64,000 nucleotides of DNA, taken from positions 62,001 to 126,000 of the forward strand of contig NZ_JAIWNC010000017.1 of assembly GCF_020216025.1 (NCBI RefSeq). Direction: 5' to 3'. Position numbers and translations under genes: made by a program. This document shows positions 60,630 to 64,000 of the stretch, piece by piece (positions within the stretch are counted from its first letter, which is position 1; each line of letters opens with the position of its first letter). This stretch comes from Jidongwangia harbinensis (GTDB lineage Bacteria > Actinomycetota > Actinomycetes > Mycobacteriales > Micromonosporaceae). The notes beneath the pieces were generated by a model. That model was not told the origin of the DNA. It was given only the letters and a program-made list of their open reading frames with translations, and searched no databases.

Positions 60630-61553
60630 GTGACCGCACATCGCCTCCTCACCCCGCGCTGGCTGGCCACCGGCGGCGCCGTCGTGCTCGCCGGCGTCCT
60701 CGGCGTCGCGCTGCTGCTGCAGAACGGCGGCTCCGCCTGCGCCGCCCCGCCGACCACCACGGCGAAAACCGGGAAGGCGACGTTCTACGACCTCGGCGGC
60801 GGCACCGGCAACTGCTCCTTCCCCAGCGCCCCCGCCGACGACCTGTTCGTCGCGCTGGGCGCCGCCGAATACGCGGACGCCGCCGCGTGCGGCAGCTACC
60901 TCGACGTCACCGGCCCCAAGGGCAAGGTCCGCGTCAAGGTCACCGACTCCTGCCCGCCCTGCGCACCCGGCCACCTCGACCTCAGCCGCACCGCCTTCAA
61001 GAAGATCGGCAACGAGGTGGACGGCATCATCAAGGTCAAATACAAGCTCGTGCCCCGCGCCGCCACCCCCGGCCCGGTCACCGTCCGGGTGAAGGAAGGC
61101 TCGTCCCGCTTCTGGCTCGCCGTCCTCATCGACAACCACGCCAGCCCGCTGGCCTCCGTCAAGGTCGCCGGCAAGACCGCCAAACGCGCCGACTTCAACT
61201 ACTGGATCATCGACGGCGGCGCCGGCGCCGGCCCCTTCTCGATCAGAATCACCGACGTGAACGGCCGCACCACCACGGCCACCGGCGTCAAACTCACCCC
61301 CGGCAAGACCCAGAAAACCTCGGTACGCCTGACCGGCGGCGCAGCGGCGGCCGCCCCGGCGAAGAAGAAGAAGGCGCCGCGCGCGAAGCCCTCGGTGTCG
61401 GCCTCGGCAACGCCCTCGGCCTCGGCCTCGGCGGTGGCTTCGGCTTCGGCTTCGGCTTCGGTGGAGCCGGGGTCGGAACCGGCGGAGAGCGCCGAGGTGC
61501 CGCCCGCGGACGACGGGGTGGCGCTCGCCGCGGGGGCGTCCAAGCGCTGCTAG
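60630..61553 (+). CDS. Secreted expansin-like protein (EXLX1 type)
   Basis: 307 aa. A signal/anchor helix is at about residues 13-30 (LATGGAVVLAGVLGVALL). Domain 1 is a double-psi beta-barrel ('GKATFYDLGGGTGNCSF', 'VKVTDSCPPCAPGHLDLSRTAFKKI', with the conserved Asp of 'HLDLS'). Domain 2 is a CBM63-like beta-sandwich ('RFWLAVLIDNHASPL'). The tail is Lys-rich then Ser/Ala (SASATPSASASAVASASASA). Bacterial expansins loosen plant cell walls or bind peptidoglycan, which fits acdS in pointing to plant contact. GTG start. Confidence 0.87.
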   Translation: MTAHRLLTPRWLATGGAVVLAGVLGVALLLQNGGSACAAPPTTTAKTGKATFYDLGGGTGNCSFPSAPADDLFVALGAAEYADAAACGSYLDVTGPKGKVRVKVTDSCPPCAPGHLDLSRTAFKKIGNEVDGIIKVKYKLVPRAATPGPVTVRVKEGSSRFWLAVLIDNHASPLASVKVAGKTAKRADFNYWIIDGGAGAGPFSIRITDVNGRTTTATGVKLTPGKTQKTSVRLTGGAAAAAPAKKKKAPRAKPSVSASATPSASASAVASASASASVEPGSEPAESAEVPPADDGVALAAGASKRC

Positions 61554-61579
61554 GCCGGCGCCGCGGCATGACCACCAGG

Positions 61580-61663
61580 TGCGGAAGAGGGGACTCGAAC
61601 CCCTACGTCCTCTCGGACACAGGCACCTAAAACCTGCGCGGCTGCCAATTTCGCCACTCCCGC
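61580..61663 (-). tRNA. tRNA-Leu (anticodon UAG)
   Basis: 84-nt class II tRNA. The acceptor GCGGGAG pairs with CTTCCGC (one G-U). The anticodon stem CAGGT/GCCTG closes the loop TTTAGGT, giving UAG. It has the long variable arm of leucine tRNAs and T-loop GTTCGAGTC. CCA is not fully encoded (CCT follows). Confidence 0.95.
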
Positions 61664-61665
61664 TC

Positions 61666-61687
61666 CGGTTCGCCCGAGGGCGAACCG
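61666..61687 (-). terminator. Hairpin between the HNH gene and tRNA-Leu
   Basis: Perfect stem CGGTTCGCCC / GGGCGAACCG with a 2-nt loop, 11-32 bp past the HNH gene stop and just before the tRNA 5' end. Probably ends the HNH transcript. Confidence 0.6.
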
Positions 61688-61697
61688 TGGTGTGAGT

Positions 61698-62618
61698 CTA
61701 GCGGTCGCCGCCGGGTCCGGATCCGGTGGAGGCGGCCGCCGCGCGGGCGGCGCGGGTGCCGAGTCCGGAGCGTTTCAACATGGTGGCGACCGTCCCGTGG
61801 GAGACCCGGATCGGCTCAGGCTGCCGGGCCAGAGCGGCGGCGATCGTCTTGGCGCCCAGGGCCGGATGCCGGAGCGCGAACGCCACCACCGCCTCGCCGA
61901 CGTCGGCCGGGATCCGGGGGCGGCGGGGCGCCGGCGCCAGCGAACCGCGCTCCCGCAGCCGCCGTCGCAGCGCGTAGACGTGGTTGCGGTGGCAGCCAAG
62001 ACGCCGGGCGGCATCCATGACCGTGACCTCGCGCCGGTCGACGCACCGCAGCAGGTCCACCTTCTCCGCATCGGTCAGCGGCCGGCCCGGCCGGTCGTCG
62101 CCGATCGGGTCGCCGTGCGCATCGACCCGTACCACCGGGATTCGGCGGGTGCTCCGGTTGCGCCCGGCGTACGTGGCGGTCTGGCTGTGACAGTTCGGAC
62201 AGAGGAACCGCAGGTTGTCCGGCCGGCAGTCCCAGTATCGCCCGTCGATGTGATCCACGTGGAGCGTCAACGGCCGCCCCTGCCATGTGGCTCCGCCGCC
62301 ACACGCCGCGCATCGATACGGCCGGCCGCTCTCCACCAGCGCCCGCCGCAGGGCCGGTGGCGCGGCCCGCTTGGCGTCGGCGGGCCGGACCACCAGGACC
62401 TCACCCGGCGTACGCCGGCGCGGGCTCGGCACGCCGCGACAATGTGCCCGGCCGAGGAAGTGTGACGTGTCGATGCCCAGCCGGTCGATCCGGCGCCGCA
62501 GGTGCGCGTGGGCGCCGCCGTTCTGGCCGAGGCCCAGGTGGCGGAGGACACCGGCCATGGACGTGGAGGCGGCCACCGCAGCGGCGAGTCGTTCCCGGGT
62601 GTACTTGGCGTAGGGCAT
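61698..62618 (-). CDS. HNH endonuclease with C-terminal HTH domain
   Basis: 306 aa. The N-terminal helical part has 'YTRERLAAAVAASTSMAGVLRHLGL', an HTH-like module seen in HNH proteins. The HNH core has 'CAACGG' and 'LTLHVDHIDGRYWDCRPDNLRFLCPNCHSQTATY' with zinc Cys pairs and catalytic His. The C-terminal ~110 residues carry two HTH units ('VMDAARRLGCHRNHVYALRRRL', 'GAKTIAAALARQPEPIRVSHGTVATML') similar to transposase/integrase DNA-binding domains. A free-standing homing-type nuclease or mobile-element relic is possible. It sits next to tRNA-Leu on the same strand. Confidence 0.8.
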   Translation of the reverse strand: MPYAKYTRERLAAAVAASTSMAGVLRHLGLGQNGGAHAHLRRRIDRLGIDTSHFLGRAHCRGVPSPRRRTPGEVLVVRPADAKRAAPPALRRALVESGRPYRCAACGGGATWQGRPLTLHVDHIDGRYWDCRPDNLRFLCPNCHSQTATYAGRNRSTRRIPVVRVDAHGDPIGDDRPGRPLTDAEKVDLLRCVDRREVTVMDAARRLGCHRNHVYALRRRLRERGSLAPAPRRPRIPADVGEAVVAFALRHPALGAKTIAAALARQPEPIRVSHGTVATMLKRSGLGTRAARAAAASTGSGPGGDR

Positions 62619-62749
62619 GGTAGGAACGTACCGATCGGGTACGACACGTTTCCGGCGCACGGCACGGCGGCCGCCTCGCGGGTCCGGGCCGCATGACGGC
62701 CGCCGTGGGTCGGCGGTCCGGGGCTGCCGGCCGGGCCGGCAGAGCCGGA

Positions 62750-64000
62750 TCAGTAACGGAACATGGCCAGGCTCTTCTGCAGTTCGGCCGCCACCCGGGC
62801 CAGGTCGTCCGCGGCCGTGGCGGTGTTGCCGGCGGCGTTCGTGGTCTCCGCGGCCGCTTCCGCGACCTCGGCGACGTTGGCGGAGATCTGGTGGGAGCCG
62901 CCGGCCACCTCGCCGACGTTGCGGCTCATCTCGTTCGTGGTGGCGGTCTGTTCCTCGACCGCCGCCGCGATCGCGGTCTGGGTGTTGTTGATCTGGTCGA
63001 TGACGGCGCCGATCTCGGAGATCGCGGTGACGGCGGCGGCGGAGTCGGCCTCGATGGCGCTGACCCGGGTGCGGATGTCCTCGGTGGCGCTGGCGGTCTC
63101 CTGCGCGAGTTCCTTCACCTCGCCGGCGACCACCGCGAAGCCCTTGCCGGCGTCGCCGGCCCGGGCCGCCTCGATGGTGGCGTTGAGGGCGAGCAGGTTG
63201 GTCTGCTGGGCGATGTTCGTGATGATCTTGACGACGTTCACGATCTCGGCGGAGGACGTGCCGAGCTGCTGCAGGATGGCGCCGGCCTCGGTGGAGATCC
63301 GCACGGCCTTGCCGGCCACCTCGGCGGCGCTGGAGGTGCTGCGGGCGATCTCGCTGATCGAGCTGCCGATCTCCTCGGCGCCCGCGGAGACCGTGGTGAT
63401 GTTCTGGCTGATCTGGCGGGAGGCGTCGGACACCGCCTCGGCGCGGCTGGCGCTGCGGGAGGCGGACGAGCGCATCTGGCTGGAGACCGCGGTGAGCTGT
63501 TCGGACGCGGAGGCGAGGGTGCCGACGCTGGTGTTGATGCCGCGCAGGGTGCCGGTGAGGCGGTCCAGCGCGGTGTTGAGCGCGCCCGCCATCCGGCCGA
63601 CCTCGTCCCGGCCGGTGACCGTGAGGCGCTGGTCGAGGCGGCCCTCGGCGAGGCCCTCGAGGACCGTGACGGTCTCCCGCAGCGGGCGGGTGATGGCGCG
63701 GCTGACCAGGACGCCGAGTGCCAGGGCGAAGGCCAGTGCGCCGAGGATCAGGGCGATGATGACCATGCGGGCGGTGTTTTCGGTGTCCGCGGCCGCCGCC
63801 CGTTGCTGCTGGGCGGCCTGGTCCTCGGCCTTGGCGAGGTTGTTCAGCGAGACGGTGATGCCGCGGGTGAGCGGGTCGATGTAGGAGTTCTGCGCACCCA
63901 GGAAGCCGGTCATGTCGTCCTCGCGGGCGGCGGGCACCAGCTTGGTGGTGCGGGCGTCGCGGTAGTCGGCGAGCGAGGAGACGAAGATGTCGCGGTCGTT
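62750..64000 (-). CDS. Methyl-accepting chemotaxis protein (N-terminus beyond window)
   Basis: 417 residues visible. The frame is open to the window edge and begins within a 4HB sensor ('FVSSLADYRDARTTKLVPAA'). A membrane helix (ARMVIIALILGALAFALALGVLV) precedes a HAMP domain ('RPLRETVTVLEGLAEGRLDQRLTV'), then the signalling domain with the conserved hairpin tip 'NLLALNATIEAARAGDAGKGFAVVAGEVKELA'. It would couple to CheA/CheW. The true start is outside the window. Confidence 0.93.
   Translation of the reverse strand, partial: NDRDIFVSSLADYRDARTTKLVPAAREDDMTGFLGAQNSYIDPLTRGITVSLNNLAKAEDQAAQQQRAAAADTENTARMVIIALILGALAFALALGVLVSRAITRPLRETVTVLEGLAEGRLDQRLTVTGRDEVGRMAGALNTALDRLTGTLRGINTSVGTLASASEQLTAVSSQMRSSASRSASRAEAVSDASRQISQNITTVSAGAEEIGSSISEIARSTSSAAEVAGKAVRISTEAGAILQQLGTSSAEIVNVVKIITNIAQQTNLLALNATIEAARAGDAGKGFAVVAGEVKELAQETASATEDIRTRVSAIEADSAAAVTAISEIGAVIDQINNTQTAIAAAVEEQTATTNEMSRNVGEVAGGSHQISANVAEVAEAAAETTNAAGNTATAADDLARVAAELQKSLAMFRY

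Overview
The window is a high-GC actinobacterial chromosome segment, most likely from Micromonosporaceae and possibly Actinoplanes. The main pointers are the very high GC codon bias, many GTG starts, a mycothiol-dependent formaldehyde dehydrogenase, the Mec/CysO/CysM cysteine route, the ClpS-DUF2017 pair, and an expansin-like protein. The genus is an inference. There is no rRNA, CRISPR array or prophage, and no large biosynthetic cluster. One tRNA and one decayed insertion sequence are present.

Layout. 0-2.2 kb: a partial TetR gene divergent from a two-gene drug-type ABC exporter, with an inverted-repeat operator between them. 2.2-9.7 kb: a 5-oxoproline catabolic run (NRAMP-like permease, pxpA, DUF1445 protein, pxpB, pxpC), then a GntR regulator, ACC deaminase and an SDR. 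9.7-19 kb: an accessory stretch with two coupled proteins sharing a Gly-rich motif, a zinc-ribbon membrane protein, a large SF1 helicase-nuclease fusion, and a convergent coiled-coil Mrr-like protein whose nuclease motif looks dead. 19-26.7 kb: a c-di-GMP EAL protein, cupin, MarR, a TPM-domain membrane protein, and the mycothiol formaldehyde-detoxification pair. 26.7-35.3 kb: a GH63-like hydrolase, a LigD-type phosphoesterase fused to a dead-looking ligase domain, AraC, VOC, a flavin monooxygenase, ctaD and an MFS exporter.

35.35-36.3 kb: an IS5-type remnant. 36.4-41 kb: pncA, pncB and a large LuxR regulator. 41.2-44.8 kb: clpS, DUF2017, an aldo-keto reductase, and mec-cysO-cysM. 44.8-48.8 kb: a small membrane protein, an MBL hydrolase, a glycosyltransferase, rph and rdgB. 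After an 845-bp gene-free, repeat-rich gap comes a complete histidine-utilisation operon on the minus strand (rpiR-type regulator, hutU, AllC-like, hutF, hutI, hutH; 49.7-57.3 kb) with one candidate operator. The right end has a PadR/HAAS pair, a nucleotidyltransferase, a MOSC protein, an expansin, tRNA-Leu(UAG), an HNH protein, and a chemoreceptor cut by the window edge.

Recurrent themes. Catabolic operons are tightly coupled by ATGA/GTGA overlaps. Short tandem repeats have expanded inside coding regions (DUF1445, PxpC, TPM protein, MFS tail, overlapping helicase and Mrr tails). Dispersed intergenic repeat families occur (AGATCTTGG repeats and GGAGCGCTCC palindromes). Several proteins keep their fold motifs but have lost catalytic residues (Mrr-like, ligase domain, GGDEF domain, and the NRAMP-like permease, which lacks the metal site).
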